64,000 nucleotides of DNA from Rhizobium pisi (GCF_003938655.1 NZ_RJJT01000009.1:62001-126000), one strand, 5' to 3'. Shown: positions 38,041 to 47,962, counted from the stretch's first letter. The notes: generated from the letters alone by a model not told the origin. Translations and numbers: made by a program.

Positions 38041-39282
38041 TCAAGCAAAGAACTTGCGCGCATATTCAAGCGCATCGGCCAGGGCATCGACCTCGGCGCG
38101 GGTATTATACATCCCGAAGGATGCACGGCATGTGGATGTGACGCCGAAACGTTTCAAGAGCGGCATGGCGCAATGCGTGCCGGCGCGTACCGCAACACCC
38201 TGCCGGTCGATCACCATCGAGACGTCATGGGCATGAATGCCCGCCAGTTCGAAGGAGAAGATGCCGCCCTTGTCGGGCGCCGTTCCGAAAACCCGCAGCG
38301 AGTTGACGGATTTGAGGCGCTCGGCCGCGTAAGCTGCAAGATCGGCTTCATGACGGGCGATCGCCTCGCGGCCGATCTTCTCCATGTAATCAAGTGCATA
38401 ACCGAGCCCGATCGCCTGCACGATCGGCGGCGTGCCGGCCTCGAAGCGATGCGGCGGATCATTATAGGTGACCGCGTCCTCGGCGACTTCGAAAATCATC
38501 TCGCCGCCGCCCTGGAACGGGCGCATCTCCTGCAGCCGCTCCTTCTTGCCGTAGAGCACGCCGATGCCAGAGGGGCCATAGAGCTTGTGGCCGGTCATGA
38601 CGTACCAGTCGCAATCGATATCCTGCACGTCGACCGGCAGATGCACCGCGCCCTGCGAACCGTCGATCAGTACCGGAATGCCGCGTTCATGTGCGATCCG
38701 GCAGACTTCCTTGACGGGAACGATCGTACCGAGAGCATTCGACATATGGGTGATGGCGACGAGCTTGGTGCGCTCCGTCAGGCTCTTCTCGAAATCCTCG
38801 ATATGGAAGGCGCCTTCATCGTCGACGGGAACCCAGACCAGCTTGGCGCCCTGCCGCTCGCGGATGAAATGCCAGGGCACGATGTTGGAGTGGTGTTCCA
38901 TGATCGTCAGGACGATCTCATCGCCTTCACCAATCTCGGGCATGCCCCAGCCGTAAGCGACGGTATTGATCGCTTCAGTCGAATTCTTGGTGAAGACGAT
39001 GTCGTTGACCGAGGGCGCGTTGAGGAAGCGGCGGACCTTCTCGCGCGCCGCCTCATAGGCGTCCGTCGCGGCATTTGAAAGATAATGCAGGCCGCGATGC
39101 ACATTGGCATATTCATGGCTATAGGCATGCGAGATGGCGTCGATCACCACCTGCGGCTTCTGTGCCGAGGCGCCGTTGTCGAGATAGACCAGCGGCTTGC
39201 CATACACCTTCTCGCTGAGGATCGGAAAATCCCGGCGGATGGCTTCGACGTCGTATTGCGTGGCCGGTACTATCTTGTCCAT
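38041..39282 (-). CDS. sufS: cysteine desulfurase SufS
   Basis: PLP-dependent, 413 residues, the sulfur donor of the Suf machine. PLP Lys233 is in TGHKLYGP and the persulfide Cys371 in RAGTHCAMPLL, of the group II (SufS/CsdA) type. It starts VEAIRRDFPILSEKVYGKPLVYLDNGA, the usual SufS N-terminus. It is separated from sufD by 12 bases and from sufT by 12 bases. A second, group-I-like desulfurase opens the same operon (43339-44505). Confidence 0.95.
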   Translation of the reverse strand: MDKIVPATQYDVEAIRRDFPILSEKVYGKPLVYLDNGASAQKPQVVIDAISHAYSHEYANVHRGLHYLSNAATDAYEAAREKVRRFLNAPSVNDIVFTKNSTEAINTVAYGWGMPEIGEGDEIVLTIMEHHSNIVPWHFIRERQGAKLVWVPVDDEGAFHIEDFEKSLTERTKLVAITHMSNALGTIVPVKEVCRIAHERGIPVLIDGSQGAVHLPVDVQDIDCDWYVMTGHKLYGPSGIGVLYGKKERLQEMRPFQGGGEMIFEVAEDAVTYNDPPHRFEAGTPPIVQAIGLGYALDYMEKIGREAIARHEADLAAYAAERLKSVNSLRVFGTAPDKGGIFSFELAGIHAHDVSMVIDRQGVAVRAGTHCAMPLLKRFGVTSTCRASFGMYNTRAEVDALADALEYARKFFA

Positions 39283-39294
39283 GGCAAAATCCGA

Positions 39295-40569
39295 TCAGGC
39301 GTGCTTTTCGAGCCAGGCCGAAATCACGCCTTCCAGCGCCTCGACCAGGGCTTCGTCATCAAGTTCTTCGACGATCTCGGCAACGAAGGCGTTGACGAGC
39401 ATTGCCCGCGCCTTGTTCTCCGGAATGCCGCGCGCCATCATGTAGTAGAGATGATTGGCGTCGATATCGGTCACCGTCGCGCCGTGGCCGCACTGGACGT
39501 CGTCGGCGAAGATCTCGAGCTCGGGCTTGACCGAGAATTCGGCATCGTCGGACATCAAGAGCGTGTTGCAGGCCATCTTGGCATCGGTCTTCTGTGCATC
39601 GGGTGCCACCCGGATCATGCCCTGGAAGACGCCCTTGGCGCGGTCGAAGACAACGTTGCGGATCACCTCGGTCGAGCCGGTGTGCGGCACATCGTGGCCG
39701 AGCACCATCGTAACGTCGGTATGGCTGTCGGCCCCAAGCAGGTTGATGCCGCGCAGTGTGAGATCCGCGCCCTCGCCCGTCACCTTGATATGCAGCTCCT
39801 GGCGCACCAGCTTGCCGCCGGCATTGATGACGAAAAGCCGGAGCTTGGCGTCAGCGCCGAGATCAATGCGGATCTGGCCGAGATGCGTGTCCTCGGCGCC
39901 CTGCTGCTGCAGGATGATCCAGGTCAGCTCCGTGCCTTCGCCGACAGTGATGTCACTGACGTGGGACACGAGGGCCGCATCGCCTGTCACCGAAAGGTGA
40001 CGTTCGATGACGGTTGCCTTGACGCCGGCGCCGAAGGAGACGGGAAGGCGCGTATGCGCCTGTCCGCCGGAATGGATGAACTGAATTTCGAGCGGAGATT
40101 CAAACTCGGTCTCGGCGGGCACGTCGACAACATAACCGTCGCGCACGAAGCTGCCGTTGATGCGGCCCACCGCGTCATCGGAACCGAGTGCATCCAGGCC
40201 GTCCGCGGCCGAGCCGTTGATCAGATATTCGGAATAGGCTGAAACACCGAGACCGTCGGCGACAGCCTTCTGGTTGGAATGGCCCTGGATCACTGCCAGC
40301 ACCGTCGCATCGGCAACGAGCGGCTCCAAAGCCTCCGAGCCGGCATCACCTGCCTGCGACGGGATAGTGCGCAGGAGATTCTTGAGGTCGGTATAGTGCC
40401 AGGCCTCGATTCGGCGCGTCGGCAGGCCGGCCTTCTTCAGGTCGTCGAGTAGCCGGTCTCGCAGCGCCGTCACAGCGCCATTGCCCGGCAGTTCGCCGAT
40501 CTGCTGGTTGAAGGCCTCGATCAGCGCCGCCTCGGCCGCGGTCAGGCGGCCCGTCGTCTGCATATTCAT
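39295..40569 (-). CDS. sufD: Fe-S cluster assembly protein SufD
   Basis: A 424-residue scaffold subunit that pairs with SufB in the SufBC2D complex. It has the N-terminal helical domain (LIEAFNQQIGELPGNGAVTALRDRLLDDLKKAGLPTRRIEAWHYTDL) and the beta-helix core with the C-terminal CGHGATVTDIDANHLYYMMARGIPENKARAMLVNAFVAEI motif shared with SufB. ATG 40569, with AAGGA eight bases upstream. It lies 25 bases after sufC and 12 before sufS. Confidence 0.93.
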   Translation of the reverse strand: MNMQTTGRLTAAEAALIEAFNQQIGELPGNGAVTALRDRLLDDLKKAGLPTRRIEAWHYTDLKNLLRTIPSQAGDAGSEALEPLVADATVLAVIQGHSNQKAVADGLGVSAYSEYLINGSAADGLDALGSDDAVGRINGSFVRDGYVVDVPAETEFESPLEIQFIHSGGQAHTRLPVSFGAGVKATVIERHLSVTGDAALVSHVSDITVGEGTELTWIILQQQGAEDTHLGQIRIDLGADAKLRLFVINAGGKLVRQELHIKVTGEGADLTLRGINLLGADSHTDVTMVLGHDVPHTGSTEVIRNVVFDRAKGVFQGMIRVAPDAQKTDAKMACNTLLMSDDAEFSVKPELEIFADDVQCGHGATVTDIDANHLYYMMARGIPENKARAMLVNAFVAEIVEELDDEALVEALEGVISAWLEKHA

Positions 40570-40594
40570 GGACGTCGTCCTTTCCGCCCGAAAC

Positions 40595-41350
40595 TCAGGC
40601 TGCCGCGCCGATGATGTCGGCATAGCCGTTGGCCTCAAGCTCATGCGCCAGCGTCTTGTCACCCGACTTGATCACCTGGCCCTTGTAGAGCACGTGGACG
40701 GTATCAGGGACGATATAGTCGAGCAGGCGCTGGTAGTGAGTGATGACGACCACGGCGCGATCCGGCGAACGCAGCGCGTTGACGCCGTCGGCGACGATCT
40801 TCAGCGCGTCGATGTCGAGGCCGGAATCGGTTTCGTCGAGCACGCAAAGCTTCGGCTCGAGCAGTGCCATCTGCAGGATCTCGGCGCGCTTCTTCTCGCC
40901 GCCGGAGAAGCCGACATTCAGCGGACGCTTCAGCATCTCGGTATTGATCTGCAGCTTGGCCGCAGCGTCCTTGACCCGGCGCATGAAGTCAGGCGTCGTC
41001 AACTCGTCCTCGCCGCGCGCCTTGCGCTGCTCGTTCATCGCCACCTTCAGGAATTGCATGGTGGCGACACCCGGAATTTCCACAGGATACTGGAAAGCCA
41101 GGAAAATGCCCTTGGCGGCGCGCTCGGCCGGATCGAGCTCGAGAACGCTCTCGCCGTTATAGAGAATGTCGCCCTCGGTGACTTCGTAGTCACTGCGGCC
41201 GGACAGCACATAGGAGAGCGTCGACTTGCCGGAGCCGTTCGGCCCCATGATCGCGGCAACTTCACCAGCCTTCACCGTCAGGTTCAGGCCACGAATGATC
41301 TCGGTGCCGTCTTCGGCGATGCGGGCATGGAGGTTTCTGATTTCAAGCAT
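40595..41350 (-). CDS. sufC: Fe-S assembly ATPase SufC
   Basis: A 251-residue ABC-type ATPase. Walker A is GPNGSGKST, the Q loop is in FLAFQYPVEIPG, the signature is FSGGEKKRAEI, and Walker B is CVLDETDSGLD. SufC powers the SufBCD scaffold. ATG 41350 is preceded by CAGGAA. An 80-base gap separates it from the small membrane protein gene upstream. Confidence 0.95.
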   Translation of the reverse strand: MLEIRNLHARIAEDGTEIIRGLNLTVKAGEVAAIMGPNGSGKSTLSYVLSGRSDYEVTEGDILYNGESVLELDPAERAAKGIFLAFQYPVEIPGVATMQFLKVAMNEQRKARGEDELTTPDFMRRVKDAAAKLQINTEMLKRPLNVGFSGGEKKRAEILQMALLEPKLCVLDETDSGLDIDALKIVADGVNALRSPDRAVVVITHYQRLLDYIVPDTVHVLYKGQVIKSGDKTLAHELEANGYADIIGAAA

Positions 41351-41430
41351 CTTTGGTTCCTGCGTTTTCTCTGCGTAGCTCATCAGAGCCTCGCGTAATT
41401 TCTAAGGACATCAATATGTTGGGCTCGGTG

Positions 41431-41676
41431 CTATCGCCAAAAGAAACGGATAACACGGAAAACCGCGACCGTTACGAGCCAAAGCCATTCGAGAAATTCC
41501 GGGATCCCCTCAACGATCTTTCCCGGCTTTTCCATGCGCTGCTGGAGAAACACATAAGGCTGCTCCGGCGGCTTCTCGGTTTCATATCTCTGCTCGCGGG
41601 GGCGAATTTTCGCCAATATCTCCCCGCGCATATTCTCCAGACGTTCAAGAATGCGCTTCTTGTCCGTCTCGTTCAT
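41431..41676 (-). CDS. small tail-anchored-type protein between sufB and sufC
   Basis: An 81-residue protein with a charged, helical N-terminal 50 residues (MNETDKKRILERLENMRGEI and following Lys/Arg/Glu) and a hydrophobic C-terminal segment FLEWLWLVTVAVFRVIRFFWR (61-81), so the cytosolic part would hang from the membrane. I do not recognise the family. Its start is one base beyond the sufB stop, giving tight translational coupling to sufB. Its place inside the operon suggests a part in Fe-S assembly, perhaps membrane tethering of SufBCD; this is inference. Confidence 0.75.
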   Translation of the reverse strand: MNETDKKRILERLENMRGEILAKIRPREQRYETEKPPEQPYVFLQQRMEKPGKIVEGIPEFLEWLWLVTVAVFRVIRFFWR

Positions 41677-41677
41677 G

Positions 41678-43147
41678 TCAGCCCACCGAGCCCTCAAGCG
41701 AGATGCTGATCAGCTTCTGCGCCTCGACGGCGAATTCCATCGGCAGTTCCTGCAGGACTTCCTTGACGAAGCCGTTGACGATCAGTGCGATCGCAGCTTC
41801 GGTCGGGATGCCGCGCTGCAGGCAATAGAACAGCTGGTCCTCGGAGATCTTCGAGGTCGTAGCTTCATGCTCGAACTGCGCCGTCGAATTCTTCGCCTCG
41901 ATGTAAGGCACCGTATGGGCGCCGCACTTGTCGCCGATCAAAAGCGAATCGCACTGGGTGAAGTTGCGCGCGTTCGAGGCCTTGCGGTGGGCCGAGACCT
42001 GGCCGCGATAGGTGTTGTTGGAAACGCCGGCGGCGATGCCCTTGGAGACAATGCGGCTCGACGTGTTCTTGCCGAGATGGATCATCTTGGTGCCGCTGTC
42101 GATCTGCTGGTGGCCGTTCGATACGGCGATCGAGTAGAACTCGCCTCTGGAGTCATCGCCGCGCAGGATGCAGGACGGATATTTCCAGGTGATCGCCGAA
42201 CCGGTTTCGACCTGCGTCCAGGAGATTTTCGAGCGGTCGCCGCGGCAATCGCCGCGCTTGGTGACGAAGTTGTAGATGCCACCCTTGCCGTTCTTGTCGC
42301 CAGGATACCAGTTCTGGACGGTGGAATATTTGATCTCGGCATCGTCGAGCGCCACCAGTTCGACCACGGCAGCATGCAGCTGGTTTTCGTCGCGCTGCGG
42401 CGCGGTGCAGCCTTCGAGGTAGGAGACGTAGGCGCCCTCTTCCGCGATGATCAGCGTGCGCTCGAACTGGCCGGTGTTCTTCTCGTTGATACGGAAATAG
42501 GTGGACAGCTCCATCGGGCAGCGAACACCCTTCGGAACGAACACGAAAGAACCGTCGGTGAAGACGGCCGAGTTCAACGTCGCATAATAGTTGTCGCTCG
42601 TGGGAACGACGGAGCCGAGGTACTTCTGCACCAGTTCCGGATGTTCGCGGATCGCTTCCGAGATCGACATGAAGATCACGCCGGCCTTCTTCAGCTCTTC
42701 CTTGAAGGTGGTGACAACAGAGACGCTGTCGAAAACGGCATCGACGGCGATCTTCGGCCTTTCGACGCCGGCCAGGATTTCCTGCTCCTTCAGCGGAATG
42801 CCGAGCTTTTCGTAAACCTTGAGAATCTCGGGATCGACTTCGTCAAGCGACTTCGGACCCGGCGTGCTCTTCGGCGCGGCGTAGTAATAAATGTCGTTGA
42901 AATCGATCTTCGGATAGTTGACGCGCGCCCAGGTCGGCTCTTCCAGCGTCAGCCAGCGCCGATAGGCTTCGAGACGCCATTCCAGCATCCATTCCGGCTC
43001 CTGCTTTTTGGCCGAAATGAAGCGAATGATATCCTCGGACAGGCCCTTCGGCGCCTTGTCCATCTCGATGACGGTCTCGAAACCGTATTTGTACTGGTCC
43101 ACATCAATCAGGCGAACCTGGTCGATTGTTTCCTGCACCGCAGCCAT
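41678..43147 (-). CDS. sufB: Fe-S cluster assembly scaffold SufB
   Basis: A 489-residue SufB. Conserved segments include [82 protein letters not shown] and [19 protein letters not shown], with the cysteine residue (the CTAP motif) at the sulfur-accepting position. ATG 43147 with GGAG. An in-frame upstream start at 43207 falls in the palindrome array and is unlikely. It follows the second cysteine desulfurase gene by a 191-base gap and precedes the small membrane protein. Confidence 0.95.
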   Translation of the reverse strand: MAAVQETIDQVRLIDVDQYKYGFETVIEMDKAPKGLSEDIIRFISAKKQEPEWMLEWRLEAYRRWLTLEEPTWARVNYPKIDFNDIYYYAAPKSTPGPKSLDEVDPEILKVYEKLGIPLKEQEILAGVERPKIAVDAVFDSVSVVTTFKEELKKAGVIFMSISEAIREHPELVQKYLGSVVPTSDNYYATLNSAVFTDGSFVFVPKGVRCPMELSTYFRINEKNTGQFERTLIIAEEGAYVSYLEGCTAPQRDENQLHAAVVELVALDDAEIKYSTVQNWYPGDKNGKGGIYNFVTKRGDCRGDRSKISWTQVETGSAITWKYPSCILRGDDSRGEFYSIAVSNGHQQIDSGTKMIHLGKNTSSRIVSKGIAAGVSNNTYRGQVSAHRKASNARNFTQCDSLLIGDKCGAHTVPYIEAKNSTAQFEHEATTSKISEDQLFYCLQRGIPTEAAIALIVNGFVKEVLQELPMEFAVEAQKLISISLEGSVG

Positions 43148-43196
43148 TTCATTCTCCAATCTCGCCGGATACAAGGTCCGGCAGGTTGTAGCGTCT

Positions 43197-43261
43197 GGGC
43201 AATTCACTTGCCCTTCACGTCGGGCAAGTACTTGCCCCTCATGCCGGGCAATTGTTTGCCC
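43197..43261. repeat. three evenly spaced GGGCAA...TTGCCC palindromes before sufB
   Basis: Three palindromes at 43197-43213 (one central mismatch pattern), 43222-43237 (GGGCAAGTACTTGCCC, perfect) and 43246-43261 (GGGCAATTGTTTGCCC), starts 25 and 24 bases apart. The linkers CTTCACGTC-like and CCTCATGCC-like are similar, so alternating GGGCAA and TTGCCC half-sites form a continuous array. It lies 50-115 bases upstream of the sufB start. Function unknown: operator array, RNA structure or repeat element. Confidence 0.8.
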
Positions 43262-43338
43262 TTATGTAGGAGGCCAAAAGGGACTTTTCAGCCCGATTGG
43301 CAAGCGGAAATTTGCGTTTCCGCAAGTTTCTGATCCAG

Positions 43339-44505
43339 TCAGGCCGCCTCGCCCGCCGACCTGCGCCGGCAGGCGATCTTCGCAAAAGCCGCGATCGCCC
43401 TGTCGATGTCCTCATCCGTCGTCGAAAAGCCGAGCGAGATGCGCAGTGCCCCGAGCTTGGGGTCACGTCCCATCGCCGTCAGGACATGGCTTTCACCGAC
43501 CTTACCGGACGAGCAGGCAGAGCCTGCCGAAAGTGCAACACCTTCGAGATCGAAAGCGATCTGGCCGGTCTCCGCCTTCAGGCAGGGAAGCGTGAAGAAG
43601 ATGGTGTTGGCGACCCGCGGACCGCCCGCGCCGTGGATGATGACATCGGGTGCGGCAGCGCGCATGCCGGCTTCCAGCCGATCGCGCAACGCGGCAATCG
43701 CAATGTTGCGTTCCCCGAGATTCTCCAGCGCGGCTTCCGCCGCAGCTCCGAAGCCGATCAGCGACAGCGAATTCTGTGTCCCCGATCGGTGACCCTTCTC
43801 CTGCCCGCCGCCGCGGATCAGCGCCTTCGGCATCAGCGCCTCGCCACGGGCGATCAGCGCGCCCGCGCCCTTCGGCCCACCGATCTTGTGGGAGGAGATG
43901 ATCATGAAATCCGCGCCGATGCGCTCGATCTCGATCGGCAGACGACCGGCCGCTTGCACGGCGTCGACAATGAAGAGACCGCCATGGGTATGCACGATCC
44001 TGGCCGCTTCTTCTACCGGCTGGACGATGCCCGTTTCATTGTTGACGAGCATGATCGCCACCACGGGAAGGCCTGTCGACTTGTCGTGGACCTCGAGAAG
44101 CGCTGCCAGCGCGTTCAGATCGACGACACCGGCCTCCGTCACCGGGATCTCGGTCGTGCTGTCCTTTGGGAACCGGCCGCCCTCGCGCACTGCCAGATGC
44201 TCTACGGCCGAAAAATAGAGACGGCCGAGCTTCAGCGGGGTGCGGCCCATGTTGAATTCCGGCGTCAGAACCATATTGGCGGCTTCGGTGGCGCCGCTGG
44301 TAAAGATCACGTTGGCAGGGTCAGCGCCCGTCAGCAGTGCGACTTTGCGCCGTGCGCCTTCGATGGCGGCGCGGGCGGCGCGCCCCTCGCCATGCACGCT
44401 GTTCGGATTGCCAAATATGTCGATGGCGCGCATGATCGCCTCGCGCGCCGCGGGGTGCAGCGGCGCTGTGGCATTCCAATCAAGATAAAGGCGTGGCGGC
44501 GCCAT
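43339..44505 (-). CDS. cysteine desulfurase, NifS/IscS-like, first gene of the suf operon
   Basis: A 388-residue PLP enzyme with Lys207 in SSHKIGGPKG and catalytic Cys331 in the SACSSG loop, the group I arrangement. It begins YLDWNATAPLHPAAREAI as in NifS/IscS. It lies 191 bases upstream of sufB on the same strand, so it is called the second cysteine desulfurase of the rhizobial suf operon (sometimes sufS2). Its own promoter carries an IRO-box-like sequence. The protein is intact. Whether it supplies the same scaffold as SufS or other acceptors (tRNA thiolation, moaD-like) is open. Confidence 0.9.
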   Translation of the reverse strand: MAPPRLYLDWNATAPLHPAAREAIMRAIDIFGNPNSVHGEGRAARAAIEGARRKVALLTGADPANVIFTSGATEAANMVLTPEFNMGRTPLKLGRLYFSAVEHLAVREGGRFPKDSTTEIPVTEAGVVDLNALAALLEVHDKSTGLPVVAIMLVNNETGIVQPVEEAARIVHTHGGLFIVDAVQAAGRLPIEIERIGADFMIISSHKIGGPKGAGALIARGEALMPKALIRGGGQEKGHRSGTQNSLSLIGFGAAAEAALENLGERNIAIAALRDRLEAGMRAAAPDVIIHGAGGPRVANTIFFTLPCLKAETGQIAFDLEGVALSAGSACSSGKVGESHVLTAMGRDPKLGALRISLGFSTTDEDIDRAIAAFAKIACRRRSAGEAA

Positions 44506-44631
44506 GATCTTCAGTCCTGCGCTTGACGAGCTTGCTTCAGCATCCGCGGTTCATTTTTCTTGAAATTTCCGCCGGGCTTGCCTTATGACACGTTCCACGA
44601 TGCGTGGATCGCCATGCAAGTTTCGAATTGT

Positions 44632-44682
44632 TCTAAACTGCGTTTTAGAAAAGCTGACAACATTAGTCAAGTCATGTTGTCA
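44632..44682 (-). promoter_or_regulatory. suf operon promoter with candidate RirA (IRO) box
   Basis: On the minus strand TTGTCA (44655-44660), 17 bases, TTTAGA (44632-44637). TGACAACATTAGTCA (44655-44669) fits TGA-N9-TCA, the IRO box bound by RirA in rhizobia, and it overlaps the -35 element. The wider inverted repeat TGACAACAT / ATGTTGTCA (44655-44682) may bind the same or another regulator. Iron repression of the operon is inferred. Confidence 0.65.
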
Positions 44683-44722
44683 TCCAACGCAGCGCGAACG
44701 CGAAATAAAACCCGGAGTACCA

Positions 44723-45400
44723 ATGCCCGAAGTTATTTTCAACGGCCCTGCCGGCCGTCTTGAAGGCCGCTACCAGCCCTCCAAGGAAAAAAGCGCGCCC
44801 ATCGCGCTCATTTTGCATCCGCACCCGCAGTTCGGCGGCACAATGAACAACCAGATCGTCTACCAGCTCTTCTATATGTTCCAGAAGCGCGGGTTCACGA
44901 CGCTGCGCTTCAACTTCCGGGGCATCGGCCGCAGCCAGGGCGAATTCGACCACGGCGCCGGCGAATTGTCGGATGCGGCCTCCGCGCTCGACTGGGTGCA
45001 GAGCCTGCACCCCGACTCCAAGACCTGTTGGGTCGCGGGTTATTCCTTCGGCGCCTGGATCGGCATGCAGCTTCTGATGCGCCGGCCTGAGATCGAGGGC
45101 TTCATGTCGATCGCCCCGCAGCCGAATACCTACGACTTCTCCTTCCTGGCTCCCTGCCCCTCTTCCGGCCTGATCATCAACGGAGATGCCGACAAGGTCG
45201 CGCCGGAAAAGGATGTGAACGGCCTCGTCGAGAAACTGAAGACCCAGAAGGGCATTCTCATCACCCACCGCACCGTGCCTGCCGCCAACCACTTCTTCAA
45301 CGGCCAGGTGGAAACGTTGATGGGCGAATGCGAGGACTATCTCGATCGCCGCCTCAACGGCGAGCTGGTGCCGGAACCGGCCGCCAAGCGCATTCGCTGA
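44723..45400 (+). CDS. alpha/beta hydrolase (dienelactone-hydrolase-like)
   Basis: A 225-residue serine hydrolase. The N-terminal signature is IFNGPAGRLEGRYQPSKEKSAPIALILHPHPQFGGTMNN, typical of a conserved proteobacterial group. The nucleophile is Ser in GYSFGAW, then the acid is in NGDADKVAPE and the His in PAANHFFNG. The C-terminus has a short basic tail. Substrate unknown; some relatives are poly(hydroxyalkanoate)- or ester-hydrolysing. The start ATG 44723 follows GGAG. It is divergent from the suf operon and shares the promoter gap. Confidence 0.85.
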   Translation: MPEVIFNGPAGRLEGRYQPSKEKSAPIALILHPHPQFGGTMNNQIVYQLFYMFQKRGFTTLRFNFRGIGRSQGEFDHGAGELSDAASALDWVQSLHPDSKTCWVAGYSFGAWIGMQLLMRRPEIEGFMSIAPQPNTYDFSFLAPCPSSGLIINGDADKVAPEKDVNGLVEKLKTQKGILITHRTVPAANHFFNGQVETLMGECEDYLDRRLNGELVPEPAAKRIR

Positions 45401-45432
45401 TTTCATTGCGCCGAGATTATCCTATGCGGCAC

Positions 45433-45453
45433 GGTCCGGGGTTTACCCGGACC
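45433..45453. terminator. hairpin between convergent hydrolase and anmK genes
   Basis: GGTCCGGG-GTTTA-CCCGGACC, a perfect eight-base stem between two convergent stop codons, with no U-run. It is a probable bidirectional terminator. Confidence 0.45.
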
Positions 45454-45455
45454 GA

Positions 45456-46574
45456 TTATGGCGTTGCCAGCACCCCGCCGCTCACCGGCGCGCTAACCCC
45501 CGTCGTGCCGGGAAATGTCAATGGCAGCCCGTCCAGCGAGCGCACGGCGAGATAGGCCCAGGCCTCGGCTTCCATCGCATCACCGTCGAAGCCTGCCTCC
45601 TCGGCAGTCAATACATTCGACCCCAGCCGTTCAGCCATCGTCGAAAATTCTGCCATCAGGGTACTGTTCAGCCGCCCGCCGCCGCAGACGATATAGGTCG
45701 ATGGGGTCTCGGGCAGGAAATCGGCGGATTTGATGATCGACGCGGCGGCGATATGCGCAAGCGTCCGGGCGCCGTCTTCGAGGCTCGCCTCTCCAGGTCG
45801 AAGCGGCGCGAAATCGCCGCGGTCGAGCGACCGGCGAACATTGCCGCGAAAGAACGGACTTTCCAGATAACGCTCCGCAAGCGCTGCGACGACCGCGCCG
45901 CGCCCGCCAATCTCCCCGCCGGGATCATAGGTTCTGCCGGTCTGCATCTCCACCCACTGGTCGATCAGCGTATTGCCCGGGCCGCTGTCGAACGCCGATA
46001 ACCGGCCATCCGAGCCGATGGCGGTGAGATTGGAGATGCCGCCGATATTGACGAAGCACACCGACTGTCCCGCCTGCTGGAATTTTCCCGCAAGTGCCGC
46101 GTGATAGGCCGGCACCAGCGGCGCACCCTGCCCGCCATGAACCATGTCGTTGGCACGCATGTCGTAAACCACCGATATGCCGGTTCGGCGCGCAAGTTCC
46201 GGGCCGTCACCGATCTGGATCGTCAAACCTTCGTCGGGGCGATGGAGCACGGTCTGGCCATGAAAGCCGAGAACATCGACGGCATCGGTAGAAAGCCCGA
46301 AACGCTCCAGGAATGCCGTAATGGCAATTGCATGCCGTAAGGTAAGTTCCAGTTCGATGTCGCGAAGTTCAGCGGGCCGTTCGCTTCTGTCGCTCAGCGG
46401 ACGTGCGATTTCCAATGCCCGTTTGAGCCGCCCGCGAAAATCGGCATCATAAGGCACCCCCAAGAACGGCCCGCGCTCGATGAAGCCGCGCCCGTCGGTC
46501 CTGAGCAGCGCGACGTCGATCCCGTCCATCGACGTGCCGCTCATCAGACCGATCGCCGTCCTGATGACATTCAT
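45456..46574 (-). CDS. anmK: anhydro-N-acetylmuramic acid kinase
   Basis: Phosphorylates and opens 1,6-anhydro-MurNAc released by cell-wall turnover, giving MurNAc-6-phosphate. 372 residues with the ASKHA-fold features: [16 protein letters not shown] at the start (ATP site), [24 protein letters not shown] and [15 protein letters not shown], and [12 protein letters not shown] near the end. ATG 46574 follows GGGAGG. It is divergent from tyrS by about 130 bases, an arrangement also common in other rhizobia. Confidence 0.95.
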   Translation of the reverse strand: MNVIRTAIGLMSGTSMDGIDVALLRTDGRGFIERGPFLGVPYDADFRGRLKRALEIARPLSDRSERPAELRDIELELTLRHAIAITAFLERFGLSTDAVDVLGFHGQTVLHRPDEGLTIQIGDGPELARRTGISVVYDMRANDMVHGGQGAPLVPAYHAALAGKFQQAGQSVCFVNIGGISNLTAIGSDGRLSAFDSGPGNTLIDQWVEMQTGRTYDPGGEIGGRGAVVAALAERYLESPFFRGNVRRSLDRGDFAPLRPGEASLEDGARTLAHIAAASIIKSADFLPETPSTYIVCGGGRLNSTLMAEFSTMAERLGSNVLTAEEAGFDGDAMEAEAWAYLAVRSLDGLPLTFPGTTGVSAPVSGGVLATP

Positions 46575-46705
46575 GAGGCTTGCCTCCCATGCGATTCCCG
46601 GATGCACTTTTATAAAAACAGTGCTAAACGCGCCGCGACAGATCAACAACAACGAACTTGCGCAAGGCCCGCATGGGCGAGCGCAGATATCAAGAGACGA
46701 AGGCC

Positions 46706-47962
46706 ATGTCCGAGTTCAAGTCCGATTTCCTCCGCACGCTGAAAGAGCGCGGCTTCATTCATCAGATCTCCGATGAAAGCGGCCTCGACGACCTCTTCGC
46801 CAAGGAAACCGTGACCGCCTATATCGGCTACGACCCGACGGCATCGAGCCTTCACGTCGGCCATCTTACACAGATCATGATGCTGCACTGGCTGCAGGCG
46901 ACGGGCCACCGCCCGATTTCGCTGATGGGCGGCGGCACCGGCATGGTCGGCGATCCCTCCTTCAAGGAGGAGGCCCGCAAGCTGATGACGATCGAGACGA
47001 TCGAGCAGAATATCGCCTCGATCAAGAACTGCTTCTCGAACTATCTCGACTACGGCAAATCAGGCAACGCCGCACTGATGATCAACAACGCCGAATGGCT
47101 GCGCTCGTTGAATTATCTGGAGTTCCTCCGCGATGTCGGCCGCCATTTCTCGGTCAACCGCATGCTGTCCTTCGACAGCGTGAAGACGCGCCTTGATCGC
47201 GAACAGTCGCTGTCCTTCCTGGAATTCAATTACATGATCCTTCAGGCCTATGACTTCGTCGAGCTTGCCAAGCGCTATGATTGCCGTCTGCAGATGGGCG
47301 GTTCGGATCAGTGGGGCAATATCGTCAACGGTATCGATCTCGGTCACCGCATGGGGACACCGCAGCTCTACGCCCTCACCTCACCGCTCCTGACAACGTC
47401 ATCAGGCGCCAAGATGGGCAAGTCGGCTTCCGGAGCGGTCTGGTTGAATGCCGATCTGCTCCCCGTCTATGACTTCTGGCAGTATTGGCGCAACACCGAG
47501 GACGCCGATGTACCGCGCTTCCTCAAGCTTTTCACCACGCTGCCGATGGACGAAATCGCTCGTCTCTCGGCAATCGGCGGTTCGGAACTGAACGAGGTCA
47601 AGAAGATCCTGGCGACTGAGGTCACCGCGATCCTGCACGGCCGTCCGGCCGCCGAGCAGGCCGCCGAAACGGCACGCAAGACCTTCGAGGAAGGCGGCCT
47701 TTCGGAAAACCTGCCCTCGGTCGACGTGCCGGCTTCCGAACTCGACGCCGGCATCGGTCTGCTGTCGCTGATCGTTCGTGCCGGCCTCGCCTCGTCGAAT
47801 GGCGAAGCTCGCCGTCACGTCCAGGGTGGCGCTGTCCGTATCAACGACGAGGCAGTCAGCGACGAACGCAAGATGATCGGCAGCGGCGAAATCACCGCCG
47901 ACGGCATCATCAAGCTGTCTCTCGGCAAGAAGAAGCACATCCTGATCCGCCGCGCCGCGTAG
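46706..47962 (+). CDS. tyrS: tyrosyl-tRNA synthetase
   Basis: A 418-residue class I synthetase. HIGH equivalent HVGH is at 50-53, KMSKS equivalent KMGKS is at 236-240, and the tyrosine pocket has [14 protein letters not shown] and [18 protein letters not shown]. The C-terminal domain carries an S4-like RNA-binding module ([28 protein letters not shown]). The start follows GAAGG. A strong terminator follows. Confidence 0.96.
   Translation: MSEFKSDFLRTLKERGFIHQISDESGLDDLFAKETVTAYIGYDPTASSLHVGHLTQIMMLHWLQATGHRPISLMGGGTGMVGDPSFKEEARKLMTIETIEQNIASIKNCFSNYLDYGKSGNAALMINNAEWLRSLNYLEFLRDVGRHFSVNRMLSFDSVKTRLDREQSLSFLEFNYMILQAYDFVELAKRYDCRLQMGGSDQWGNIVNGIDLGHRMGTPQLYALTSPLLTTSSGAKMGKSASGAVWLNADLLPVYDFWQYWRNTEDADVPRFLKLFTTLPMDEIARLSAIGGSELNEVKKILATEVTAILHGRPAAEQAAETARKTFEEGGLSENLPSVDVPASELDAGIGLLSLIVRAGLASSNGEARRHVQGGAVRINDEAVSDERKMIGSGEITADGIIKLSLGKKKHILIRRAA

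Noticed and set aside
41651..43333. A 560-codon plus-strand frame opposite sufB.
   Set aside because: It is the antisense reading of a clearly conserved gene and has no recognisable protein features.
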